A DNA stretch of 64,000 nt from the NCBI GenBank assembly GCA_964577935.1, contig CAZOAJ010000011.1, forward strand, positions 4,085-68,084, written 5' to 3'. Below the pieces are notes generated by a model. It saw nothing but the letters and a program-made list of their open reading frames with translations, made no database searches and was not told the origin of the DNA. Of this stretch, positions 54,771 through 63,151 are shown in pieces. The DNA is from JABDGV01 sp964577935 (GTDB lineage Bacteria; Chlamydiota; Chlamydiia; Chlamydiales; FEN-1388). Within the stretch, counting starts at the first letter, position 1. Each line of letters begins with the position of its first letter. Position numbers and translations under genes: made by a program.

Positions 54771-55838
54771 ATGCATCACCAAGAACTGCTTAAATCTTCT
54801 ACCCCCCCATACTCTAATGGTTTAGAGCAAATCTATGCCTTTGAGACGGTTGATGCACGCTCTGTACGCAAGATGGCAAGCCCACTTAGGGATACATCTC
54901 ATGCTTCAGAAGAGGCTGAAAATACCACCCCTCGGTTTAAAAAAACCAACACACCCACCCAACTGACATTTGATTTAGGAAGTGATTATTCATTTGGCCT
55001 TCCTCACATTGCGTTGCGAGAACCTATTGAAGCGCTAAAATTAAGTTCTGCTACCAATCGAGTTCTTCATTCTCTAGGGAAAAAAAACATCTCAGATGTC
55101 TATCAGCTTGTTTATAAGCACAGTAAAAATAGCGGCGTCCATCCTGGTATACTTGAAGAATTACGTTCGAAAATCGAGTATCGTCTGGGCCCTATCGACC
55201 CAACTGAACTTCAAAACAGAATATGCTGGAAAAGCGTTCTTAGGTATAGCTTTCAAGAACTATCTCCTAAATTTCGAGCTTTTCTAGCTATTCGGTATGG
55301 TTTTTTACCGCTTGTTGAAATACCCATGCAAGATCTGCGTGATGCCGAACGAATGATGTCGAAAAATGACCAAAAGCTCATTTCAAATACCCTTGACGAA
55401 GCACGATACAGCTGCTCAAAAAACATTCTCCTTATCTTAGAGGATATATATCGAGCTTATATAAAACGCTGGCTTCAATTTCATGAAGGCTTTGAGACAC
55501 ACGACCAGATTACAGAAGCTCTGCTTACGATATCAATCGATCATCAAGATTTGGTCAGCAACTCACTTATCTGTTTTGAGGAACTTTTAGGACTTAGCTT
55601 CCTTTTTCAACACTGGATGGTCCATGCAATAGAAAATATATGGGGCATCGACCCTCTTGTCTCTAAGGACATTGTGCAGATACATGAACTCTCACTTGAG
55701 CTCACCCAGGATAATTCAATACCTATACATCTTGAGAGTTTAATTTCTTTGATCCTCAGAAACTGGCCATCCCTTTGGGAAGCACCATCGCAGCCGTTCA
55801 TTAGAAAAGCACTCATCTCTCGCTATTTCTCAGTGTAA
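54771..55838 (+). CDS. Hypothetical protein with an RNA polymerase alpha-CTD-like stretch
   Basis: 355 residues, no signal or membrane segment. The first 75 residues are polar. The stretch IEALKLSSATNRVLHSLGKKNISDVYQLVYK (about 86-116), followed by ILEELRSKIEYRLG, resembles the helix-hairpin-helix of the RNA polymerase alpha C-terminal domain (compare [20 protein letters not shown] in rpoA of this window). The rest is helical and ends RYFSV. A nucleic-acid or protein-interaction role is a guess. ATG at 54771 has no strong binding site. It precedes the adk gene by about 95 bases. Confidence 0.6.
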   Translation: MHHQELLKSSTPPYSNGLEQIYAFETVDARSVRKMASPLRDTSHASEEAENTTPRFKKTNTPTQLTFDLGSDYSFGLPHIALREPIEALKLSSATNRVLHSLGKKNISDVYQLVYKHSKNSGVHPGILEELRSKIEYRLGPIDPTELQNRICWKSVLRYSFQELSPKFRAFLAIRYGFLPLVEIPMQDLRDAERMMSKNDQKLISNTLDEARYSCSKNILLILEDIYRAYIKRWLQFHEGFETHDQITEALLTISIDHQDLVSNSLICFEELLGLSFLFQHWMVHAIENIWGIDPLVSKDIVQIHELSLELTQDNSIPIHLESLISLILRNWPSLWEAPSQPFIRKALISRYFSV

Positions 55839-55932
55839 GCGCTACTCTTTTCACCACAAAATTTTTCTTTGTTGGACAACGTAGATATTTTTTTGTAGAT
55901 TGAGATTTTGTCATGAGAAAGGAGAAAATGAT

Positions 55933-56709
55933 ATGGCACATGAAGTTAGATCAGTACTTTGTCGTCCCCTTGGCCGGATAAGTACATTGTTATTTTTGTT
56001 ATTAGGATATTTTTGCATGAACTCCACATTGAATGCGGCAACCGATGCCCCTCAAGTAGTTATCATGATGGGGCCTCCAGGATCTGGAAAAGGAACTCAG
56101 GCAATACGCATCGCAGCCGATTTAAAACTTCCTCATATCTCCACTGGAGACATATTGAGGATGCATTTGAAAAACAGAACTGACATTGGTCAGATGATCC
56201 GCAATTATCTTGACACCGGGAAATTGGTTCCTGATCAAGTAGTTATCGATATGTTAAAGACACGGATAGCTGAACCTGATTGCGCAAATGGATTTATCTT
56301 GGATGGTTTTCCACGAACAGTTGCTCAAGCTGAAGAGCTCAATAAAATGCTTGGCAACAAGTATAAAGTAACCGTGTTAGACTTGACCCTCTCCGATAAG
56401 AGCGTTGTTGACCGGATTACAGGTCGAAGAACTTGCTCACAATGCGGCAAGATGTACCATATCGTCTTCTCCCCTCCAAAGAAACAGGGAGTTTGCGATG
56501 CGTGTGGCGGCGAACTTTCACAGCGGTCAGATGATAATGAACAGATCGTTCAAGAACGTTTGAATGCCTATCATGCTCAGATTCAGCCTCTGATTGAGTT
56601 CTATCAAAGCAAAGGCATCTATACACAAATCGATGGAGAGAAAACACCTGATGAAGTCTTCAAGGCTTGCATGCAGATACTCTCACAAACACCAGCTGTC
56701 AAAAGCTAG
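55933..56709 (+). CDS. adk: Adenylate kinase with an N-terminal signal-like segment
   Basis: AMP + ATP to 2 ADP. From ATG 55933 (AGGAG eight bases upstream) the first 36 residues are an extension with the hydrophobic stretch ISTLLFLLLGYFCM and an ALNA-type cleavage site (NSTLNA-ATDA); the kinase follows: P-loop GPPGSGKGTQ at 47-56, STGDILR, GFILDGFPRT, and the LID with a four-cysteine zinc site (CSQCG...CDACGG). Length is about 258 residues. Standard Adk starts at the P-loop, so the extension suggests export to the periplasm or out of the cell. Its location apart from secY is recalled as usual for Chlamydia, but the signal is not. Confidence 0.88.
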   Translation: MAHEVRSVLCRPLGRISTLLFLLLGYFCMNSTLNAATDAPQVVIMMGPPGSGKGTQAIRIAADLKLPHISTGDILRMHLKNRTDIGQMIRNYLDTGKLVPDQVVIDMLKTRIAEPDCANGFILDGFPRTVAQAEELNKMLGNKYKVTVLDLTLSDKSVVDRITGRRTCSQCGKMYHIVFSPPKKQGVCDACGGELSQRSDDNEQIVQERLNAYHAQIQPLIEFYQSKGIYTQIDGEKTPDEVFKACMQILSQTPAVKS

Positions 56710-57663
56710 TTAGGACATTTTTTCGGCCAGATCGTAATGGATTTGGCCATCGTACAAGAGCTGGAGAGATCCTTGATGGGCTTCTCCCTCTTGTACAATC
56801 TCTTGATTCCCACCGAGGTTACGCAAGTTAACAACTGGTAGCTGCATTTGAAGCGCTTCTTGCAAAGCAACGATCTCAGGTTGATCACCCATTTGACGAA
56901 GACTCATTCTAGCCATCGAATTCAGATGATCGGCGAATGAACCTTTTTCACCCTCATGAAAAGAGGCAAACTTATCGATATGTCTCCTCTGATGATCTAC
57001 AGCGACATTCCTTAAAAATTTAACAAGTCGGTCTGAGCTCTTTTGATCCTGTAAAAGAACGATCAAAGATTTCTCATCTGTGATAGGTTCAAGTATTTCA
57101 ATAGCCCTTCTAGCACACTTGACAAGCTTATCGCTATATAAGCCTGGTGCCGTCACGATTTTTTGAGCTAAAACAAGAACATGTGATTTTCTTTGCGCGC
57201 GAGCACTTTCGATAAGATCTTTTGCAGCTATTCCTCGAAAAAGACAGTGGCCATCACCTTTGATCTTACGAACATTATATCCTGCAGAATCCAAAGCAGT
57301 TAACCCTCTTATCGCAAGAGAATGTTCGGAAGGAGAATAGTTCTTAATAAACTCTTTTGGAGAAACGGAATTTGCCGCAAGAAAAGGGACTACATGCTCT
57401 ACAAACCCAAATGCCTTCCCTGTAATCTGTTGGAGGCGAGCAGCATTCGTTTGAAGTCGTATATTCAATGTCGACGTAATTTTTTTTGCTTCTACTCTGT
57501 TTTTAGAATTTGAAGCTGACATCGCTTCCAAATGTTCGATATCTCTTTGAAAAATCTCAAAAAAACCCGCATCAATAGCGACATTCTTCTGAAGAGTCTT
57601 TTCCATGATTTCGAGATTGTATTCAATTTCTCTTCTAAAATCAGATGAATTAATTGGATTCAT
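56710..57663 (-). CDS. OTU-domain cysteine protease (candidate deubiquitinase effector)
   Basis: About 317 residues from ATG 57663 (MNPINSSDFRRE); the longer frame adds a hydrophobic leader of uncertain value. The OTU active site is KIKGDGHCLFRGIA (Asp137, Cys140, numbering from ATG 57663). The partner motif PEIVALQEALQMQLPVVNL follows late in the chain, and the catalytic His is in LLYDGQIHYDL (His309). OTU enzymes remove ubiquitin; the Chlamydia caviae homologue ChlaOTU is an early effector (recalled). No signal peptide is seen, so type III secretion is likely. The region before the OTU fold is helical and of unknown role. It converges on adk with no gap. Confidence 0.85.
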   Translation of the reverse strand: MNPINSSDFRREIEYNLEIMEKTLQKNVAIDAGFFEIFQRDIEHLEAMSASNSKNRVEAKKITSTLNIRLQTNAARLQQITGKAFGFVEHVVPFLAANSVSPKEFIKNYSPSEHSLAIRGLTALDSAGYNVRKIKGDGHCLFRGIAAKDLIESARAQRKSHVLVLAQKIVTAPGLYSDKLVKCARRAIEILEPITDEKSLIVLLQDQKSSDRLVKFLRNVAVDHQRRHIDKFASFHEGEKGSFADHLNSMARMSLRQMGDQPEIVALQEALQMQLPVVNLRNLGGNQEIVQEGEAHQGSLQLLYDGQIHYDLAEKMS

Positions 57664-57806
57664 ATATTTAACAATAATTAAATTTAGTATTAGAATAATA
57701 AATGAGTTCCTCATTCTTTATCAATCTCTATCGAAATAGTGCACCTTGAATCACGTCATCATCACGTATCTGGAAGGATAATCTAAAATAATTTATACAA
57801 GCTCCT

Positions 57807-57839
57807 TATGCCGAAATCCTTAACACTGACATCGGCATA
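57807..57839 (+). promoter_or_regulatory. Inverted repeat upstream of the 57891 gene
   Basis: TATGCCGA (57807-57814) and TCGGCATA (57832-57839) are perfect 8 bp arms around a 17-base spacer, in the divergent gap between the OTU gene and the 57891 gene. A regulator binding site or an RNA leader hairpin is possible. A strong ribosome binding site GGGAGGA precedes the ATG by seven bases. Confidence 0.45.
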
Positions 57840-57890
57840 GGTATAAATTTATTGAGAATGACAAGTCCCTGTCTCCGGGAGGACTAAGCT

Positions 57891-59165
57891 ATGATTCCGT
57901 CAAACAACCAGCCAATTTCTCAAATGCAATCTCTTCATGGAGATATTCATTCTAAAGACAAACTAGAGCCGAATGATTTGGATATGAAAGTGGCTATTGT
58001 TGCATCAGATAAAATACCTAACACGACTCCGATAAGCCAAGAGCCTTTGTCCAATCTTAAAGCAACAGAGCTCACCTTACCCGAACTTAGCTTGAACGAA
58101 CCGATACTTAATGAACTGAATTTTGATGACCCTTTCTCATCAACACGACCAGAGTTGTCTGATGATGGAGATAAACTGGCCATAAATAGCTCGGAGTCCG
58201 CTGAATTCATTGATGATACGCTGAATTTTGACACCGATACAATAACCCCACCAGAGTTGATCTCGAACTGGAAAGATTATTTGTTTGATAGCTCTACGCT
58301 AGTCACGAATAAAGACGGTGCAGACACAGAAGGAGCTGACAACCTTGTAAGTCAAACGATTAAACCTGATGATCTAAACATATTTTCATTCACCAATAAT
58401 CGATCGATAGATTCATCAGAAGCATCAAGTAACCCAGATAATTCTTTTATTATCGACTCACTTCCTATTCAAAATACAAACGTCACTATCCACATTGTCG
58501 CCGATGCTACAGGAGTAGATACCTTTACAGCTGGGACAAATTTCATTACCAATGGAAAAAATGTAACATCCTCTGATGATGGTCATATCTTGATTAGCGA
58601 GCAAGAAAATGGCTACTCCCTATTTATGGTCATTGAGAAAACGAAAAATAAGAGCGAAGTAGATAATAAAGTAAGAAGTTGCATCAGAAGTAATCCCAAA
58701 CTCCATGGTAAAAAAATTGAGATTGACATCCGGATGCTTTCGAAGACGGAGTACGCTCTCTTCAAAAAAGAATATGCACCTCTATTACTTGTTCAGATAA
58801 GGCAAAAACGCGAACCACTAAGACATCCCAAAGTTAAGACTTCCCTTACGTCGACCAAAAACGAAACCCCTGCCCCTCAACCACGGGAAACTAAAATCAA
58901 ATCTGAAGAATTCAAAAGCACAAGTGTTTCTTTTTCATTCGACAGAGAAGATAGCGAGCTTAATGAAGCAATACAAAAAAGACTTAGACATCGCGAAGAG
59001 GTCAGCAGGCAAAAAAAAGATGAATTGCTGGAAGAAGAAGCAAAAACGATTGATAAAATCGCAAAAATTGAGTCAAAAAAGCAAAAGGGAGAAATCTTGA
59101 ACCTTGAAATCCAACAAAAAGAGATTCTCAGTCATGTTAGACAAAAAAAATCTCTTTCCGAATAA
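57891..59165 (+). CDS. Hypothetical acidic protein with C-terminal coiled coil
   Basis: 424 residues, strong binding site GGGAGGA. Residues 1-190 are acidic, Ser/Thr/Asp/Leu-rich, with loosely repeated ELSLNEPILNELNFDDP units, probably disordered. A folded middle domain (about 195-310) has TNVTIHIVADATGVDTFTAG and YSLFMVIEKTKNK. The C-terminal 100 residues are Lys/Glu-rich, with a coiled coil (LRHREEVSRQKKDELLEEEAK). No signal peptide. It could be a secreted effector by composition and neighbourhood (OTU, CaaX), but this is inference. Family not recognised. Confidence 0.65.
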   Translation: MIPSNNQPISQMQSLHGDIHSKDKLEPNDLDMKVAIVASDKIPNTTPISQEPLSNLKATELTLPELSLNEPILNELNFDDPFSSTRPELSDDGDKLAINSSESAEFIDDTLNFDTDTITPPELISNWKDYLFDSSTLVTNKDGADTEGADNLVSQTIKPDDLNIFSFTNNRSIDSSEASSNPDNSFIIDSLPIQNTNVTIHIVADATGVDTFTAGTNFITNGKNVTSSDDGHILISEQENGYSLFMVIEKTKNKSEVDNKVRSCIRSNPKLHGKKIEIDIRMLSKTEYALFKKEYAPLLLVQIRQKREPLRHPKVKTSLTSTKNETPAPQPRETKIKSEEFKSTSVSFSFDREDSELNEAIQKRLRHREEVSRQKKDELLEEEAKTIDKIAKIESKKQKGEILNLEIQQKEILSHVRQKKSLSE

Positions 59166-59171
59166 CTTCTG

Positions 59172-59750
59172 TTATTTTATTTGCTCAATGCAGCGATAGG
59201 CCATTGATTTCAACAAAGGTGTATTATAGAAGTCTTTATAAAATCCAATTACATCGATGTTTCTTTTCTCCTGCTCGATACCTTCGCTAACGCACAACGC
59301 AGCTTGCACTCCGGAGTCTTGGCCCATTTTGAGATATAGGTCGTTAAGGACCCACAACAACACCTGATATTTTTTTGAATCTTTAGGAATTTCTGCAAGT
59401 TTTGCATCAACGTCTTGAATTAGAAATCGTGTTCTGACGGATCCAAGTGATGGTATGTGACATAATTTTTCTTCTTTTTTGCCGTTGACCAGGGATTTAA
59501 ACTCTCCTTTTTTCTTACGTAGAGCAAACTCCTCAGGATTTTGAACTGCAAATGATTGAGCCTTATTTAAGACATTGTTTACAGAATCAATTAAAGGTTT
59601 TAATTTGTCAGAAACATGCTTATCAAGTCTTCCATCATCTTTTACGCCTCCAGTGATCTGGCAAGTTGCCCAACCACCCTCTGGAAGTTGAATTCTTTTC
59701 CAATCTAAATCAATAACGTAAGGAACACTGTTTGAACCAATTGATGACAT
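59172..59750 (-). CDS. Hypothetical protein, 192 residues
   Basis: No signal or membrane segment. Residues 10-40 form a probable beta region (YVIDLDWKRIQLPEGGWATCQITGGVKDDGR) and the rest is helical (ALRKKKGEFKSLVNGKK, DAKLAEIPKDSKKYQVLLWVLNDLYLKMGQ). AAAGGT precedes the ATG. It lies 16 bases downstream of the CaaX protein on the same strand; the two are probably one unit. I do not recognise the family. The stop is seven bases from that of the convergent 57891 gene. Confidence 0.65.
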   Translation of the reverse strand: MSSIGSNSVPYVIDLDWKRIQLPEGGWATCQITGGVKDDGRLDKHVSDKLKPLIDSVNNVLNKAQSFAVQNPEEFALRKKKGEFKSLVNGKKEEKLCHIPSLGSVRTRFLIQDVDAKLAEIPKDSKKYQVLLWVLNDLYLKMGQDSGVQAALCVSEGIEQEKRNIDVIGFYKDFYNTPLLKSMAYRCIEQIK

Positions 59751-59766
59751 ATAAACACCTTTAAAT

Positions 59767-60429
59767 TTAAGAAACTATGCAACCATTTGAAGAAGAGCCC
59801 TTGCCACTAACATACCCCCCCTTCTTACTTGGAACATCTTCAAGACCTAGAAGGTTGCCTTTGTTGCTTGATTTTTGAATATAATCACATGCAATACTAT
59901 CGTAGAACCCATCTAATAGAGAAGATTGATCTTTCTGGAGATGATCGAAAACTAGGGTAACTACAGGACTAGCAAATAATACCGCTTTGTCAACGTAAGC
60001 ACTCACTATCAATCGAAGAAGTTCTTTGTTTTCGGGGTTTAGTTTTGATAAAGATTCGGAGTTGTTTGTTTTCAAAATGTCAGAAACGATTGTTTTAACA
60101 AAGAATATCCTAGATTTGCTGATCGTTGGTTCAGCCTCAATCTCAAGACCACAAACTGTTTTAAGATCGATTTTTCTTGTAGAAATTAAACGATTTGTTT
60201 CTTGGAGATGAGAAATCACCTTCGCACATAGATCGGAAACTTTTTTTGTAACTATAGGAAAAAAAACATTATCTTCTATTGCGTAATTCTGTTCTGCTTG
60301 TAAAAAATCAATGAAGAGTTGAGGGGATTTAGAATTCGAAGGAAGATTTCTAATCTTTTGCTCTAACTGTTCTTCAGTCACTAGAAAAGAAGCCCGTAAA
60401 ACGGGAACTGCAGAAAAATTAAAGGCCAT
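59767..60429 (-). CDS. Hypothetical protein ending in a CaaX-type prenylation motif (CIVS)
   Basis: 220 residues, helical, without signal peptide. The C-terminus is KKGGYVSGKGSSSNGCIVS, that is a basic/Ser-Gly linker followed by Cys-Ile-Val-Ser at the very end. I confirmed the codons on the minus strand: TGC ATA GTT TCT TAA. A Cys-aliphatic-aliphatic-Ser end is the classical farnesyltransferase substrate, a modification that occurs only in eukaryotic cytosol. The body (LPSNSKSPQLFIDFLQAEQNYAIED, NKELLRLIVSAYVDKAVLFAS) has helical motifs I cannot assign. It is a strong candidate for an effector prenylated by the host. Confidence 0.72.
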   Translation of the reverse strand: MAFNFSAVPVLRASFLVTEEQLEQKIRNLPSNSKSPQLFIDFLQAEQNYAIEDNVFFPIVTKKVSDLCAKVISHLQETNRLISTRKIDLKTVCGLEIEAEPTISKSRIFFVKTIVSDILKTNNSESLSKLNPENKELLRLIVSAYVDKAVLFASPVVTLVFDHLQKDQSSLLDGFYDSIACDYIQKSSNKGNLLGLEDVPSKKGGYVSGKGSSSNGCIVS

Positions 60430-60650
60430 ACAAGCACCACTTTTTAACTCATTCTACCAAAAAAATTGAATTGTTTTCATTTAACTTTAACTATGCAACG
60501 AATTTCAAAATCATAATTAATAATAAAAATCAATTTGACTAAGTCTTAATTTTGTTACAAGACCTCAAAGAACCTAAGTCAATCCTGCCCTCATCGCCCT
60601 CATGTCTTATCGATTTTTAGTTATATAATATTTTTTAATTTTAACAAAAT

Positions 60651-60803
60651 ATGGACGTCGATTCAATCAGTCTCAAGAGCAACAAAGAGGAAGATGTTAA
60701 TTTAATTGAGTCTCCTGGGAGAATTTACCTAGGAATAACCCAGGCAGTACATTTGAGCTCGTTTGTATTTTTCTCTAATTGTTTTGGACAAAAACACCTG
60801 TAA
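60651..60803 (+). CDS. Possible small ORF, 50 residues
   Basis: An ATG-to-stop frame encoding MDVDSISLKSNKEEDVNLIE, then SPGRIYLGITQAVHLSSFVFFSNCFGQKHL. TATAAT lies at 60624-60629, 21 bases upstream, but no ribosome binding site is clear. It contains a CCTGGG/CCCAGG foldback (60714-60744). It could be a real small gene or the remnant of a larger one. The rest of 60430-60650 holds nothing that I can identify. Confidence 0.3.
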   Translation: MDVDSISLKSNKEEDVNLIESPGRIYLGITQAVHLSSFVFFSNCFGQKHL

Positions 60804-60808
60804 AGATG

Positions 60809-61360
60809 CTACCTAAGATCATTTTTTTCTTCCGCTGTCTCCTGAAATACTTCAACGAGTGCCTGTGTCTTTGGATCAGCTTGGTAATAGTGATAGGTTT
60901 TATTGAAGAATCGAACCTCTGCAATATAAGGAGGCATCATACGGTCCATCTCTTCCGTCCAATATCCAATTCTAACACCTATATAATCTAAATAAAGACC
61001 GGGAGCAAAAGGAGCATAGGGTTTACGGATTTTCGTAAAATAAGTTTCTACATCGTTCTGAGCCTTAAGGAAGGCATAGTATTCACCAATACATCGATGA
61101 GCAAATAGCTTAGCTGCATCTAAAGTTACTCGCTCGTGTCCGTATATTCCAAAAGAGGTGCAACAATTCACACGACCATCTGTACAAATACCTACATGAA
61201 AACATTTCATATCATTTTCAGAGGCAAACCTTTCCGCATACTTGGTAGTAAGGTCAACTACCTGATCATAATAATCGCTTCCAAAACAGGATGATCTGGA
61301 TAACAACATCAGTAAACTCAAGCTTGCAAACACTACGGAATTCATAAATCGCTCAATCAT
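60809..61360 (-). CDS. Small secreted protein, first of a run of related secreted proteins
   Basis: 183 residues; signal peptide MNSVVFASLSLLMLLSRSSCFG (start ATG 61360 or 61345). The mature part has cysteines (MKCFHVGICTDGRVNCCTSFG) followed by a helical part and then beta strands: EYYAFLKAQNDVETYFTKIRKPYAPFAPGLYLDYIGVRIGYW, then MMPPYIAEVRFFNKTYHYY. This order recurs in the 62564 gene and, less clearly, in the two lipoproteins between. Envelope or secreted location; function unknown. Confidence 0.62.
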   Translation of the reverse strand: MIERFMNSVVFASLSLLMLLSRSSCFGSDYYDQVVDLTTKYAERFASENDMKCFHVGICTDGRVNCCTSFGIYGHERVTLDAAKLFAHRCIGEYYAFLKAQNDVETYFTKIRKPYAPFAPGLYLDYIGVRIGYWTEEMDRMMPPYIAEVRFFNKTYHYYQADPKTQALVEVFQETAEEKNDLR

Positions 61361-61382
61361 CTTTAGATCTTACTGTTTTGTT

Positions 61383-61844
61383 TTATATCTGTTGCTCGAA
61401 TCTATAGGTCCCCTTATCGAAGATGAGGCAGGAGTAGTAAGGTGGCGCTAGAGGCTCTCCACTCACCCCATCAAGGCACGTAATGCTCATGCGTATTTCA
61501 TTTACTTCAACGGGATATGTTCTTAAATAGATTCTATATTTTGGTTGATTGATTACATCGCTGATATCTTTTAATGCGCCGTCCATAAAAATCTTGGCTT
61601 TTTCCTTATCCAAAAAATGATGCTTCATCGTTACCAGATAAATGACGGGGCATTTAATCAATAGGTTTTTCGCGTCAGGCCAATAATTAGAAATCTTCAA
61701 ACCTGAGACTTCTAGCTTACTTTGTATGTCTTGAACAATCAGAAGAGATATAGGATTTACTTCACTTTGCCTAGGATGCATACCGACACAAGAACTGATA
61801 AAGATTGCTATTATCGATAGTAATGTTAAGCACAAATATTTCAC
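61383..61844 (-). CDS. Small lipoprotein, paralogue of the 61942 gene
   Basis: 153 residues from GTG 61842-61844 (GGGG upstream). Signal with lipobox MKYLCLTLLSIIAIFISSC. Mature chain: NPISLLIVQDIQSKLEVSGLKISNYWPDAKNLL, HHFLDKEKAKIFMDGALKDISDVINQPKYRIYLRTYPVEVNEIRMSITCLDG, APPYYSCLIFDKGTYRF. Nearly every block matches the next gene upstream, so the pair are tandem duplicates. Function unknown. Confidence 0.68.
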   Translation of the reverse strand: MKYLCLTLLSIIAIFISSCVGMHPRQSEVNPISLLIVQDIQSKLEVSGLKISNYWPDAKNLLIKCPVIYLVTMKHHFLDKEKAKIFMDGALKDISDVINQPKYRIYLRTYPVEVNEIRMSITCLDGVSGEPLAPPYYSCLIFDKGTYRFEQQI

Positions 61845-61941
61845 CTATTGCTACCCCTTATCCTTTTAGCAGGAAATCTAAAGTTTTGTGGTAAATAAGA
61901 AGCTATCGCCCATAAGCCATAATAGAACATATCTTCAATGC

Positions 61942-62430
61942 TTATGAATTATTATACTTGAAAAGATAGGAACCTCTATCGAAACCAATACGATAGAAAT
62001 AAGGAGGCTCAAGAAGCTTGCCTATCCTTCTATCAAAGCAGTTTATGATTATACTATCAAAGCAGTTTATGATTATAACTATTTTATTGAGATCTACGGG
62101 ATATGTGTCCAAGTAAACGCGATATTTTGGTTGATCAACAACTTCTCCGATATCTTTTATAACTATTTTTAAAAAATTTTCTGCCTTTTCAGAATCAACG
62201 AAGCAATGATTATCTGTTTCCAAATAAAGAAGTAGATTATGAATCAAATGAGTTCTTACATCTGAACAATACCTATTAACTTTGAGCCCAAGCGGTTGCA
62301 GTTTAATTTCAATATCTTGCACAAGTTGAAGATAGATAGGATTTGCTTGGCACTGAATCGGATATCCACGAAAACAAGAAGACAAATAAAGCGCACTGAC
62401 ACAAAGTACCGTTAAATATAAATATTTCAT
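61942..62430 (-). CDS. Small lipoprotein, paralogue of the 61383 gene, with an internal tandem duplication
   Basis: About 162 residues from ATG 62430 (MKYLYLTVLCVSALYLSSC, lipobox LSSC); a 35-codon longer frame lacks the lipoprotein start. Blocks shared with 61383: NPIYLQLVQDIEIKLQPLGLKVN, CFVDSEKAENFLKIVIKDIGEVVDQPKYRVYLDTYPVDLNKIVI, EPPYFYRIGFDRGSYLF. The segment IIINCFDS-IIINCFDR is an eight-residue repeat caused by a 24-base tandem duplication. The frame stays open, so the gene may still work. Confidence 0.65.
   Translation of the reverse strand: MKYLYLTVLCVSALYLSSCFRGYPIQCQANPIYLQLVQDIEIKLQPLGLKVNRYCSDVRTHLIHNLLLYLETDNHCFVDSEKAENFLKIVIKDIGEVVDQPKYRVYLDTYPVDLNKIVIIINCFDSIIINCFDRRIGKLLEPPYFYRIGFDRGSYLFKYNNS
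62030..62077. repeat. Perfect 24-base tandem duplication inside the 61942 gene
   Basis: CTATCAAAGCAGTTTATGAT-TATA occurs at 62030-62053 and again at 62054-62077 without a mismatch. The paralogue 61383 has only one copy (TCLDG), so the duplication is recent and in frame (eight residues). Confidence 0.85.
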
Positions 62431-62563
62431 TTGTGCATCACAGGTAGCCTTTCCAAAGAAAGTAGATAAACAAAAAATATAATCAAAGATTCCAGGTACC
62501 AACTTCGTTGTCAACAGGGTAAAGGCACTTTTCAAATAAGCATCTTAATTGACAAGCTTCTGG

Positions 62564-63151
62564 CTATTGATGCAAGAGCGTCAAAACTACAGTTTTAGTT
62601 TTTATTTCATCATTTTCTAAAAACTTCAAAGCTTCTTCGTATGATTCCGTAAATTCATTTTTGTAGTTAAATGTATTATCTCTGTCTAAAGTTCTATAAA
62701 TTAAATAATTATGTGCAATTTGAGCAGTTGTAATGAGTGGATCAACGACATTCAATCCATTCTTGTCATAAATAAAATAAACGATTTGTACATTTTCGAT
62801 AGTAAATGGGTTTTTAATGAGAAAAGGCTGAATCTCTTTGTCGGAATTGATTATTTGTAGTAGGTCATGGGCACATTCTATCAAAGTCTTTCTTAAGTAT
62901 TCCTTTTCACAGTGACCTGTGATAGTGAAACTCAAGTTGAATTTTTGAACTATACCCCCTGGCATGGAAACTCCGCTACCACAACAGTAAATCTTATATT
63001 TTTCTGATAACACCCGTGACCCTTGAGACAATATTTGACCAGCCGCTGCTTCGGCTTTCAAGTGCAATTCGGGTATATTGACCTTCTTCACGACATTGCC
63101 ATTTAGAAACGAAATAAGAACTAATGGCAACAACCAAATATAAAATTTCAT
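62564..63151 (-). CDS. Small secreted protein of the 60809-63151 run
   Basis: 195 residues; signal peptide MKFYIWLLPLVLISFLNG. GGAAAG lies five bases before the ATG, and the start overlaps the stop of the 63148 gene (ATGA). The mature chain has YKIYCCGSGVSM, KFNLSFTITGHCEKEYLRKTLIECAHDLLQIINSDKEIQPFLIKNPFTIENVQIVYFIYDKNG and LITTAQIAHNYLIY. The C-terminal order (helix, PF, strand with I.V.YFIYD, Pro, Tyr) resembles that of the 60809 protein. Function unknown. Confidence 0.65.
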   Translation of the reverse strand: MKFYIWLLPLVLISFLNGNVVKKVNIPELHLKAEAAAGQILSQGSRVLSEKYKIYCCGSGVSMPGGIVQKFNLSFTITGHCEKEYLRKTLIECAHDLLQIINSDKEIQPFLIKNPFTIENVQIVYFIYDKNGLNVVDPLITTAQIAHNYLIYRTLDRDNTFNYKNEFTESYEEALKFLENDEIKTKTVVLTLLHQ

